Assembly: GCA_944387225.1 (NCBI GenBank) | Contig: CALXDY010000089.1 | Span: 1-32,654 of the forward strand | Direction: 5' to 3' | Source: an uncultured Oscillospiraceae bacterium | GTDB lineage: Bacteria > Bacillota > Clostridia > Oscillospirales > Oscillospiraceae | DNA length: 32,654 nt | Translations under genes and position numbers: made by a program | Shown here: positions 14,790 through 21,763 of the stretch, piece by piece | How the letters are laid out: each line of letters starts with the position of its first letter | How positions within the stretch are numbered: position 1 is the stretch's first letter | The notes under the pieces: generated by a model | Seen by the model: only the letters and a program-made list of their open reading frames with translations | Told to the model about the DNA's origin: nothing | Database searches by the model: none

Positions 14790-16049
14790 ATGGCCCATCG
14801 GGTAGAAATCCTTTCCGTAGGCACAGAGCTGCTGCTGGGCTCCATCGCCAACACCGACGCTCAGATGTTGTCCCAGGGGCTCAGCGCTCTGGGGCTGAAC
14901 GTGTACTGGCACACGGTGGTGGGAGACAATCCCCAGCGGGTGGAGCAGGCTGTGGCCACCGCCCGGAGCCGGGCGGACATTCTCATCACCACCGGTGGGC
15001 TGGGCCCCACCTGTGACGACCTGACCAAGCAGGTACTGGCCCGGGCCTTCGGCAAGGAGCTGGTACGGGATCCGGAGTCAGAAGAGCGGATCCGAGCCTA
15101 TTTCGCCGCCACTGGACGGACCATGACGGAAAACAACCTCCAGCAGGCTCTGGTTCCCCAGGGCTGTACGGTGCTGTCCAACGACTGGGGCTCCGCTCCC
15201 GGCTGCGCTTTTCAGGCCGACGGCATGCACGTCATCATGCTCCCCGGCCCCCCCAGCGAATGTACCCCCATGTTCCGTCACCGGGTCATCCCCTACCTCC
15301 AGTCCATCGCTGAGGGAATGATCCTCTCCCGCACCATCAAGCTGTTCGGCATCGGCGAGTCCGCTGTAGAGGCCCAGCTGCGGGATGAGATGAATGCCTC
15401 CTCCAACCCCACCCTGGCCCCCTACGCCAAGGAGGGAGAGTGCGAGCTGCGGGTCACCGCCAAGGCCCCCACCCAAGAGGAAGCCCTGGCTCTGCTGGAG
15501 CCCAAGGTGGAGGAGCTCACCCGCCGCTTTGCTCCTCTGGTTTATGGGGTGGATGTTCCCTCTCTGGAGCAGGTGGTTGTGGACGGCCTGCGGGAAAAGG
15601 GGCTGACCCTTGGCTGTGCAGAAAGCTGCACCGGCGGACTGCTGGCCAAGCGGATCACCGATATTTCCGGTTCCTCCCAGGTATTTCTGGGCGGCGTGGT
15701 GTCCTACACCAACCAGGTCAAGCACCAGCTTCTGGGGGTACCTGCCCAGCTGCTGGATCAGTATGGAGCAGTGTCCCAGCCGGTAGCCCTGGCCATGGCC
15801 CAGGGTGTACGCCGGGTTCTGGGCTGCCAGATCGGCCTGGCCACCACCGGGGTAGCCGGCCCCCAGCGGGACGACCGGGACAATCCAGTGGGCACCATGT
15901 TTGTGGCGATTTCCACCCCGGAGGGAGATTATGTCCGTCCTCTCCAGCTGGGTCAACGTCCCACCCGGGCCCGCCACCGGGTCCAGACCGCCAGCCACGC
16001 CCTGGATCTGGCCCGCCGTTATCTGGCCGGGCTGTCCTACGACTTGTAA
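14790..16049 (+). CDS. cinA: CinA family protein (competence/damage-inducible, NMN deamidase)
   Basis: A 419-aa two-domain protein. The N-terminal molybdopterin-binding-like domain (1 to about 170) starts VEILSVGTELLLG and contains TTGGLGPT. The C-terminal domain (about 260-419) carries GCAESCTGG and TTGVAGP, typical of the NMN deamidase (PncC) that recycles pyridine nucleotides. Start ATG 14790 is preceded by TAAGGAGG. It is co-transcribed with thiI. The stop codon TAA lies within a perfect palindrome shared with the convergent riboflavin transporter gene. Confidence 0.95.
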   Translation: MAHRVEILSVGTELLLGSIANTDAQMLSQGLSALGLNVYWHTVVGDNPQRVEQAVATARSRADILITTGGLGPTCDDLTKQVLARAFGKELVRDPESEERIRAYFAATGRTMTENNLQQALVPQGCTVLSNDWGSAPGCAFQADGMHVIMLPGPPSECTPMFRHRVIPYLQSIAEGMILSRTIKLFGIGESAVEAQLRDEMNASSNPTLAPYAKEGECELRVTAKAPTQEEALALLEPKVEELTRRFAPLVYGVDVPSLEQVVVDGLREKGLTLGCAESCTGGLLAKRITDISGSSQVFLGGVVSYTNQVKHQLLGVPAQLLDQYGAVSQPVALAMAQGVRRVLGCQIGLATTGVAGPQRDDRDNPVGTMFVAISTPEGDYVRPLQLGQRPTRARHRVQTASHALDLARRYLAGLSYDL

Positions 16050-16102
16050 GCACAAAAAATCCGGGTCGCGCCGATCGGCGCGACCCGGATTTTTTGTGCT
16101 TA
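16047..16102. terminator. Bidirectional terminator, perfect 56-bp palindrome
   Basis: Two 26-bp arms around GATC are exact reverse complements, so the whole element is a perfect palindrome. It has a 17-bp GC-rich central part, flanked by A6 and T6 tracts. The TAA stop of cinA (16047-16049) and the TTA that is the stop of ribU (16100-16102) are its first and last three bases. Confidence 0.95.
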
Positions 16103-16801
16103 CAGAATGCCCATGAGCACCAGGGCCAACAGGACAAAGGTGACCAACAGGGCGAAGGCGAAGAGGAACACGCCGGTGTTGCTCTTTCTCTCCTGCCCGC
16201 TGACAGAGGGATTCACCAGCCCGGCCCGGCGGAGGGACTCCACCACCGGCTTATACAGCAGCAGGGTCGCCGCCATATTCAGCCCGCCCTTGGCCACATT
16301 GAAGGGCAGGAACACCGGTACCAGCAGCGCAGCCACATACTCCCGGGTCACCCCGGTCATGTAATAAGGTGTAATCAGGTAGTTCCACAGCAGCATGGTG
16401 ACCGTCAGCGCCACGATGCCCAGGGCCAGGCCCAGGATCGCGCCCTTCATGGTGTGCAGCTTTTTATAGCAGAAGGAAGCCGTGCAGCAGAAGGCGCAGG
16501 TCGCCAGCACGTTCATAATGCATCCGATGGGGCCGGTGGTGCTGACCAGAAACATTTGCAGCACCGATGCCACGGCAGCCACCACAGCGGCAGCTACAGG
16601 GCCGTACAGGAACCCACCGATGCAGATGACCACATCCTTAAAATCAAAATCCAAAAATCCGTTGACGCTGGGAATCGCCTTACACAGGTAGGACACCACA
16701 AAGGCGATGGCGGTGAGCATAGCCAGAGTAACCACCGTGCGGGTATCCACTCTGGAACGGGTGCAGGCGACGGCCTGCCCGGTCGTGGAATTTGCAGACA
16801 T
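16100..16801 (-). CDS. ribU: ECF transporter S component, riboflavin-specific (RibU-like)
   Basis: A 233-aa membrane protein that would bind riboflavin and hand it to an energy-coupling-factor module (EcfT/A/A', not in this window). About six hydrophobic segments are visible, starting with VVTLAMLTAIAFVVSYLC and ending with LLVTFVLLALVLMG. An N-terminal hydrophilic stretch of about 20 residues precedes the first. Substrate assignment rests mainly on the FMN riboswitch directly upstream. The ATG at 16801 with AAGAGGAG at good distance is preferred over a GTG three codons earlier. The stop lies in the shared palindromic terminator. Confidence 0.88.
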   Translation of the reverse strand: MSANSTTGQAVACTRSRVDTRTVVTLAMLTAIAFVVSYLCKAIPSVNGFLDFDFKDVVICIGGFLYGPVAAAVVAAVASVLQMFLVSTTGPIGCIMNVLATCAFCCTASFCYKKLHTMKGAILGLALGIVALTVTMLLWNYLITPYYMTGVTREYVAALLVPVFLPFNVAKGGLNMAATLLLYKPVVESLRRAGLVNPSVSGQERKSNTGVFLFAFALLVTFVLLALVLMGIL

Positions 16802-16913
16802 AAAAAACACTCCTCTTGACTTGGTACCCCCGAACCGACCGGTCTTTCAGGTACGCAAACAAAGGAGCGCATGCACGCAGCCCCGGCATCCGGAGCCATC
16901 CCTTGACGTACGT

Positions 16914-17031
16914 CTTCTTCCATCCGGACTGTAACCGTTGGTCCCGGAGTTTCACCGAGTCAGCGGACGCACCTATGCGCCCGGTTGCGGACTATACCGC
17001 CAGTGGGGAATTGCACCCCGCCCTGAAGACT
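16914..17031 (-). ncRNA. FMN riboswitch (RFN element)
   Basis: The minus strand carries the conserved RFN blocks in order: CTTCAGGGCGGGGTGCAATT, CCCCACTGGCGGTA, AGTCCGC, TGACTCGGTGAAACTCCG, GGGACC, ACGGTTACAGTCCGGATG and GAAGA. Between it and ribU lie about 110 nt with GC-rich hairpins but no hairpin plus T-run, and CTCCT (near 16863-16867) could pair with the AGGAG of ribU, so control of translation is likely. Confidence 0.95.
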
Positions 17032-17053
17032 GTCATTCAGTTGTCCATCCCCT

Positions 17054-17081
17054 ATTATATTTCTTCCCGCCGAAAATGCAA
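17054..17081 (-). promoter_or_regulatory. Promoter of the FMN riboswitch-ribU transcript
   Basis: Minus strand TTGCAT (17076-17081) and TATAAT (17054-17059), 16-bp spacer, about 20 bp before the aptamer. Confidence 0.8.
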
Positions 17082-17104
17082 CCCCTTTTTTCAGAACAAG
17101 TCAA

Positions 17105-17137
17105 AGCCCGCCGGGGCCCATACGGCCTCCGGCGGAC
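17105..17137 (-). terminator. Terminator of rpiB
   Basis: CCCGCCG/CGGCGG and GGCC/GGCC stack into a hairpin with a 4-nt loop and one mismatch. The minus strand continues TTTGACTTG, a weak T-run. Confidence 0.6.
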
Positions 17138-17144
17138 TGGAAAG

Positions 17145-17582
17145 TTATTCCTTTTCGATATCCATCATCATATTGACCCGGCGTTCATGGCGGCCGCCCT
17201 CAAAGGGAGTGCTGAGGAACACATCCACAATGCGCTCCGCCATATTGCTGCCCACCAGACCGGCGCCCATGGCCAGCATGTTGGCGTCGTTATGGCGGCG
17301 GGTCATCTCTGCGGACAGGGGCTCGCTGCACAAAGCGCAGCGGATTCCACGCACCTTGTTGGCCGAGATGGAGATGCCGATTCCCGTGGTGCAGATCACA
17401 ATCCCCCGCTCACAGGTTCCATCGGCAACCGCCTTGGCGGCAGCCTGTCCAAACTTGGGATAATCACAGCTCTCCTGGCTGTCACAGCCGCAATCCAGCA
17501 CAGATTCTCCCTTGGCCATCAAATATGCCTTGATATGTTCCTTCAACCGGTAACCGCCGTGATCCGATGCAATCGAGATCAT
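17145..17582 (-). CDS. rpiB: Ribose-5-phosphate isomerase B
   Basis: A 145-aa enzyme interconverting ribose 5-phosphate and ribulose 5-phosphate in the pentose phosphate pathway; some relatives act on allose or galactose phosphates. It shows the family start IASDHGG, catalytic Cys64 with TTGIGISISANK, and RRHNDANML with the ring-opening His97. Normal length. The ATG at 17582 follows AAAGGAGG. Promoter at 17646-17674. Single-gene unit. Confidence 0.95.
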   Translation of the reverse strand: MISIASDHGGYRLKEHIKAYLMAKGESVLDCGCDSQESCDYPKFGQAAAKAVADGTCERGIVICTTGIGISISANKVRGIRCALCSEPLSAEMTRRHNDANMLAMGAGLVGSNMAERIVDVFLSTPFEGGRHERRVNMMMDIEKE

Positions 17583-17645
17583 CTGTTATTCCTCCTTTGT
17601 TCCGACGGCGGTCGTGTTCCAACGCCGCCGATTTCCTTTTTCTAC

Positions 17646-17674
17646 ATTGTATTGCATTTTCCCTTCTTTTGCAA
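17646..17674 (-). promoter_or_regulatory. Promoter of rpiB
   Basis: Minus strand TTGCAA (17669-17674) and TACAAT (17646-17651) with a 17-bp spacer. Confidence 0.8.
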
Positions 17675-17918
17675 GTACCGGCAGTTCAGACATGATTTTT
17701 CTTTGCCGGATCTCCATTCTTTTTATGAACATAATGTTCGATATGTTACAAAATTATTTCGTGCTTCTCTTGGTCTCGAATTATGTCACTTTTTAAGTTT
17801 TGTTTAATTTATCAATTATATTCCCATACTGCGGCACCTATTTTATCCGATTTTCACCTACTCTTTTCTGTAGTTATGAATAGATTCTTAATTTTTCTTA
17901 AAAGGTCACGAAATACTC
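17675..17918. other. AT-rich intergenic island
   Basis: This stretch is strikingly AT-rich compared with the GC-rich genes around it. A frame is open across its second half into the glycosyltransferase, but it has no ribosome binding site and its composition is not coding-like. GAACATAATGTTC (near 17727-17739) is a small palindrome. No gene is supported here; it may be a regulatory region or residue of foreign DNA. Confidence 0.5.
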
Positions 17919-17946
17919 TTGTAATAATTTTATCTAGTGCTATGAT
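17919..17946 (+). promoter_or_regulatory. Promoter of the glycosyltransferase gene
   Basis: TTGTAA (17919-17924) and TATGAT (17941-17946) with a 16-bp spacer. A small GGGGT/ACCCC hairpin lies between it and the ribosome binding site. Confidence 0.65.
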
Positions 17947-17995
17947 GAATCAAGCTCGGGGTGAAGACCCCAATTTTCTTAAAGAAGGTGACTTC

Positions 17996-19276
17996 ATGCA
18001 TATCATCCATCTGGTGGAAGGCTTTAACCTGTTCCTCGCCGTCCTCTTCACTGTGGTGTACGGCTATCAGCTGGTCTATCTCCTGCTGGGGATGATTCGT
18101 TCCCATTTGCCCGCTTCCGTCCAGCCTGTGGCGCTGCACCGCTATGCCGCGGTGATCTCCGCCCGCAACGAGGAGGGCGTCATAGGAGAGCTGATACAAA
18201 GTCTGAAACATCAGAATTATCCCCAGGAGTATCTGGACGTCTACGTGATTGCGGACAACTGTACCGACAACACGGCCCAGGCGGCCAGAGACGCCGGTGC
18301 CATTGTTTACGAGCGTTACAACCAGCGGGAAAAAGGAAAGGGCTACGCCCTGGATTTCTTCTTCCGTGCCTTGGCCGCTCAGAAGAAGGATCGCTATGAT
18401 GCCTATCTCATTTTCGACGCTGACAATCTGGTGGATCCCAACTTCACGCTGGAAATGAACAAGGTTTTTGATCAGGGCGGGTATGCTGCCATCACCTGCT
18501 ACCGCAACTCCCGCAACTTCGGCGCCAACTGGATTTCCGCCGGCTATGGCATCTGGTTCCTCCGGGAGGCCCGGTTCCTCAACGCGCCCCGGATGCTGCT
18601 GGGCACAAACTGGCACGTGTCCGGCATCGGCTTCCTGATCTCCGCCGACGTGGTGCGGGAGAACGGCGGCTGGCCCTTCCATCTGCTTACGGAGGACATC
18701 GAATTTTCCGTCAGCTGCGCGCTGAAGGGACGTCGTATCGGCTATTGCAGCAAGGCTGTGATTTACGATGAGCAGCCTACCTCCTTCCACCAGTCCTGGG
18801 ATCAGCGGCTGCGGTGGTCCAAGGGATTCTATCAGGTCAATGCCAATTACAGCGTCGGATTGCTGCGCGGCTTTGCCCGCAAGCCCGGACGGAAGGCCTG
18901 GTCCTGCTATGATATGCTGATGACTGTGGCGCCCGGCATGCTCCTCACCCTGGGGATCCTGAGCTTCAACCTGATCGTCTGCCTGGCTTGCCTGGGCCAG
19001 CCCACCTACATCGTCAATCGCATCCTGTCCGTGTCCGGCAGCTTCCTGCTGTCCACTGTGGCCAACTTCTATCTGGGGCTGCTGCTCTACGGCCTGCTTA
19101 CTGTCATCTTCGAGTGGAAACACATCAATGTGCCAGCCCACAAGAAGCTGCTCTACGTGCTGACCTTCCCCATCTTCATGTTTACCTACATCCCCATCTC
19201 CCTGGCCGCCCTGGTGCGGAAGGTGGAATGGAAGCCCATCTATCATACCGGCAGCGGCAGCAAGGCCCTCAGCTAA
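17996..19276 (+). CDS. Membrane-bound glycosyltransferase, family 2
   Basis: A 426-aa GT2 of the processive (cellulose/hyaluronan/poly-GlcNAc synthase-like) type. One transmembrane segment (about 12-33) precedes the cytosolic GT-A domain with ADNCTDNT (86-93), DADN (141-144), TED (232-234, catalytic base) and QRLRW (270-274, the QxxRW motif of processive enzymes). Three to four hydrophobic segments follow from about residue 310. The ATG at 17996 follows AAGAAGGTGA. It stands alone, with no export or modification genes alongside, so the polymer made cannot be named; product could be a cell-wall or exopolysaccharide. The upstream region is AT-rich. Confidence 0.9.
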   Translation: MHIIHLVEGFNLFLAVLFTVVYGYQLVYLLLGMIRSHLPASVQPVALHRYAAVISARNEEGVIGELIQSLKHQNYPQEYLDVYVIADNCTDNTAQAARDAGAIVYERYNQREKGKGYALDFFFRALAAQKKDRYDAYLIFDADNLVDPNFTLEMNKVFDQGGYAAITCYRNSRNFGANWISAGYGIWFLREARFLNAPRMLLGTNWHVSGIGFLISADVVRENGGWPFHLLTEDIEFSVSCALKGRRIGYCSKAVIYDEQPTSFHQSWDQRLRWSKGFYQVNANYSVGLLRGFARKPGRKAWSCYDMLMTVAPGMLLTLGILSFNLIVCLACLGQPTYIVNRILSVSGSFLLSTVANFYLGLLLYGLLTVIFEWKHINVPAHKKLLYVLTFPIFMFTYIPISLAALVRKVEWKPIYHTGSGSKALS

Positions 19277-19285
19277 CCTCCCGCT

Positions 19286-19387
19286 TTCTTGAAAGAAAGC
19301 TTGGCAAAGAACTTCCCCGGAAAGCTGCCGCTTTCCTTCTCGCCGCAGGAGGTACAGGATTTACTTCCAACCTCCTGCACGAAAGAA
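19286..19387. repeat. 102-bp structured repeat, copy A
   Basis: This segment recurs at 19442-19543 with five mismatches in 102 positions. It contains GGAAAG/CTTTCC and GCAGGAGG/CCTCCTGC inverted repeats and has short terminal inverted repeats TTCTT/AAGAA. It begins 9 bp after the glycosyltransferase stop. No coding function is supported. Confidence 0.85.
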
Positions 19388-19398
19388 GTATGGTCTGA

Positions 19399-19435
19399 CC
19401 CACGCGGGAACCCCTCTCTCCCGCGTGGGTTTTTT
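19399..19435 (+). terminator. Terminator between the two 102-bp repeats
   Basis: CCCACGCGGG (19399-19408) pairs with CCCGCGTGGG (19420-19429), followed by TTTTTT. Probably the terminator of the glycosyltransferase gene. Confidence 0.9.
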
Positions 19436-19441
19436 CTCGCC

Positions 19442-19543
19442 TTCTTGAACGAAAGCTTGGCAAAGAACTTTCCCGGAAAGCTGCCGCTTTCCTTCTCGCC
19501 GCAGGAGGTACGGGATTTAGTTCCAGCCTCCTGCACGAAAGAA
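19442..19543. repeat. 102-bp structured repeat, copy B
   Basis: Second copy of the 102-bp repeat, offset by 156 bp, same orientation, about 95 percent identical to copy A, with all inverted repeats retained. Differences are at 19450, 19467, 19512, 19520 and 19526. Confidence 0.85.
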
Positions 19544-19554
19544 CCATATGCAAA

Positions 19555-19598
19555 AAAGCCCCCACCCTGCGGAAAATGCTTCCACAAGGTGGGGGCTT
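19555..19598. terminator. Terminator of birA, usable from both sides
   Basis: AAAGCCCCCACC pairs with GGTGGGGGCTTT across a loop with its own GGAA/TTCC stem. The minus strand continues TTTTTTGC; the plus strand continues CTATTTTTAT. Confidence 0.88.
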
Positions 19599-19617
19599 TC
19601 TATTTTTATATTAAATA

Positions 19618-20610
19618 TCAAACGTAGCCGTACATGCCCCGCACAGAAACCTCGCCGGCCGACAGGGCTGCCCGGCGTCCGTCCGGATACTCCACCACCA
19701 GGCGGAACTGGTCGTCTATCTCCAGAGCGAAAGCCTCCTCCCGGGACACAGGGGTGATCAGCTGCACCTGGTTTCCCGGGGTGATGCAGTCGGCCCGGTA
19801 CTTGGCCAAATACGCCTCCTTGTTCTCCGGGAAGCTGCGGTACATCCGGTCCAGCGCCTGAACCAGGCAGACCGCCACCTGGGAGCGGCGCACCGGGTGC
19901 CCCAACTCCTGAGCCAGGGAGGTGGCCATGGAGCGGATTTCCTCTCCAAAGTCCTCCGGCCGGTGGTTGACGTTAATCCCGATTCCAGGGATCAGGTACT
20001 CCAGGGCATTGGATTCGCTCTCCAGCCCCATCTCCGTCAGGATGCCGCACAGCTTTTTCCCGTTGAGGATAATGTCGTTTGTCCACTTGATCCGGGGGCG
20101 GACACCGCAGGCGGCTTCAATCCCGTCGCACACCGCAACGGCTACCCAGGCGGTAAAGTCCACTACCTCCTCCGGCCGCAGCTTGGGCCGCAGCAGGGCG
20201 GTGAGGTACAGCCCCACCCCTTTGGGGGACTGGAAGGTCCGGCCCAGCCGTCCCCGTCCACCGGTCTGCTCCTCGCTGATTACCACCAGGCCCTCTTCCG
20301 CTCCGGCCAGGGCCTGCCGCTTCGCCTCGGTATTGGTGGAATCCACCGTGTCCAGGCACAGGAGCCGACGCCCCACATAGCACCCGGCCAGCGGGCCGGT
20401 CAGCTCCCCTTCCCGCACCCGGTCAGGGCTTTGCTCCAGCCGGTAGCCCCGTTTGGGCGCCGACTGGACCACATATCCCTCCTGGCGCAAAGCTTCGATG
20501 GCCTTCCACACCGCGGCCCGGCTGATGCCCAGGGTCTGGCTCATAGCCTCGCCGGACACATAGCTGTCTCCCTGCTCCAGCAGCAGGGAGAGTACCTTCT
20601 CTCGGCTCAT
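19618..20610 (-). CDS. birA: Bifunctional biotin-[acetyl-CoA-carboxylase] ligase / biotin repressor
   Basis: A 330-aa protein that activates biotin to biotinyl-AMP and attaches it to carboxyl carrier domains, and probably represses biotin genes. An N-terminal winged helix-turn-helix (about 1-58, with SGEAMSQTLGISRAAVWKAI) precedes the catalytic domain with GGRGRLGR (117-124) and KWTNDI. A C-terminal SH3-like domain ends the protein. The ATG at 20610 has GGAGGAGG upstream. An ATG 11 codons earlier overlaps the stop of the ATP-grasp gene in ATGA but has no ribosome binding site. Confidence 0.95.
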   Translation of the reverse strand: MSREKVLSLLLEQGDSYVSGEAMSQTLGISRAAVWKAIEALRQEGYVVQSAPKRGYRLEQSPDRVREGELTGPLAGCYVGRRLLCLDTVDSTNTEAKRQALAGAEEGLVVISEEQTGGRGRLGRTFQSPKGVGLYLTALLRPKLRPEEVVDFTAWVAVAVCDGIEAACGVRPRIKWTNDIILNGKKLCGILTEMGLESESNALEYLIPGIGINVNHRPEDFGEEIRSMATSLAQELGHPVRRSQVAVCLVQALDRMYRSFPENKEAYLAKYRADCITPGNQVQLITPVSREEAFALEIDDQFRLVVEYPDGRRAALSAGEVSVRGMYGYV

Positions 20611-20639
20611 GGTTCCTCCTCCGTCCCGGTTTCCCGGAT

Positions 20640-21668
20640 TCATTTGCCCATAGCGGCCTCCTGCTCCTCCACCGCCCGGAACCGTGGCATGATGCCGATC
20701 TTATCCGGGGTATGGACGGGCAGCTGATAAATGTCGTGGCCAGGGAAGTGGTTTCCTTCAATGATACAGGGCCCATCCGGCGTAAAGCACACATCCCAGC
20801 CCACATACCGCAGTCCCTCCGGGATGCTGGCAGCCTGCTCCACCAGGGCTTTGGCCTTGTCCCAGTCAGGGAACTGGAACCCCTTGATGGGGGTCCCAGT
20901 GGCCGGGTGGTTTTCGTAAAGGTGCTTGGTCTTGTCCAGGGCCCGGTCAATCACCGTGCCCGTCTCCGGATCCATGGGCGCCGCCATGCCGCCACTGTTG
21001 AAGTTATCCACATATTTCCCGTTGCCGATCCGGAACATGGCGGTGATCAGATAGACCTTGCCGCTTTTCCCCCGGATGGTCACCATACGCACGGTATTGA
21101 TGGCGTCGGGATAGATCTCTGCCACCTTAGGATGCTGGCGAATGATTTCCTCCAGCTCAAAATGGGGGGCAAACTGCACCAGATGGTCGTACAGGGCGTC
21201 CAGGGAAGGATAGTCCTCCGCCGACAGCTTTTCAATGCCGTGGCCGCAGGTACCCAGGGCGGGCTTGGCCATAAACACCGGGTGACGCTTCAGGAAATCC
21301 ATCACCTCTTCCCGGTTGTCCCCCGTCACTGCCACCCACTCCCGGCCCAGGAAGGGACCGTACTTCTGGTTGAACTGGACCTTGTCCTCCAGCTCGCCCC
21401 AGCATTCCCGGCGGTTGTACGTGGCCACCAGCTGGTTGTTCCGCCCCCGGGTAAGGTAGGTGTCCCGCTGCTGGTCCGTGAGGTTATACATCTCAAACAG
21501 GTCATAGTCCATGTAGCCTGCGCCGTACTTCACGGCGCAGTTTTTCATGTCCCGAAAAATCGCCACGCGGGAACGCCCCGTTTTTTTGTGGATGGCGTTG
21601 ATCTTGTCCCACATGGCACCATAATCCATACTCAGCGCCCGCTGAATCACATATGACATTCTTCCCAC
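20640..21668 (-). CDS. Sugar-transfer-associated ATP-grasp family protein
   Basis: A protein of about 342 aa resembling the ATP-grasp group found with sugar-transfer and capsule genes (Pfam ATPgrasp_ST, from memory). The N-terminal segment KYGAGYMDYDLFEMY is typical of that group. Central FMAKPALGTCGHG resembles the ATP-binding lysine and glycine loop, and IIEGNHFPGHDI near the C-terminus resembles the metal-binding E-x-N motif. No signal peptide. The exact ligation reaction is unknown. The start is uncertain: GTG 21668 has GAGGG at 7 nt, whereas ATG 21659 has no usable spacing. It is followed closely by birA. Confidence 0.82.
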   Translation of the reverse strand: MGRMSYVIQRALSMDYGAMWDKINAIHKKTGRSRVAIFRDMKNCAVKYGAGYMDYDLFEMYNLTDQQRDTYLTRGRNNQLVATYNRRECWGELEDKVQFNQKYGPFLGREWVAVTGDNREEVMDFLKRHPVFMAKPALGTCGHGIEKLSAEDYPSLDALYDHLVQFAPHFELEEIIRQHPKVAEIYPDAINTVRMVTIRGKSGKVYLITAMFRIGNGKYVDNFNSGGMAAPMDPETGTVIDRALDKTKHLYENHPATGTPIKGFQFPDWDKAKALVEQAASIPEGLRYVGWDVCFTPDGPCIIEGNHFPGHDIYQLPVHTPDKIGIMPRFRAVEEQEAAMGK

Positions 21669-21711
21669 AAACAATCCCTCATATCATTGGTATGGTGGTT
21701 TGGTGATAACC

Positions 21712-21742
21712 GGCCCCCGTGCGGACAAGCCGCGCGGGGGCC
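21712..21742 (-). terminator. GC-rich hairpin after ilvE
   Basis: GGCCCCCG pairs with CGGGGGCC, with inner GCGG/CCGC. The minus strand continues GGTTATC without a real T-run, so termination may be incomplete and the ATP-grasp gene and birA may be reached by readthrough from ilvE. Confidence 0.5.
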
Positions 21743-21763
21743 GTAACATTCTGTTCTACCGGT

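Noticed and set aside
17727..17739. LexA/DinR box GAACATAATGTTC
   Set aside because: The Firmicutes LexA box needs four bases between GAAC and GTTC. Here there are five, and the neighbouring genes (rpiB, GT2) are not typical SOS genes.
19269..19627. Open frames of about 100 codons on both strands over the 102-bp repeats
   Set aside because: They cross two terminators, lack ribosome binding sites and repeat only because the DNA repeats.
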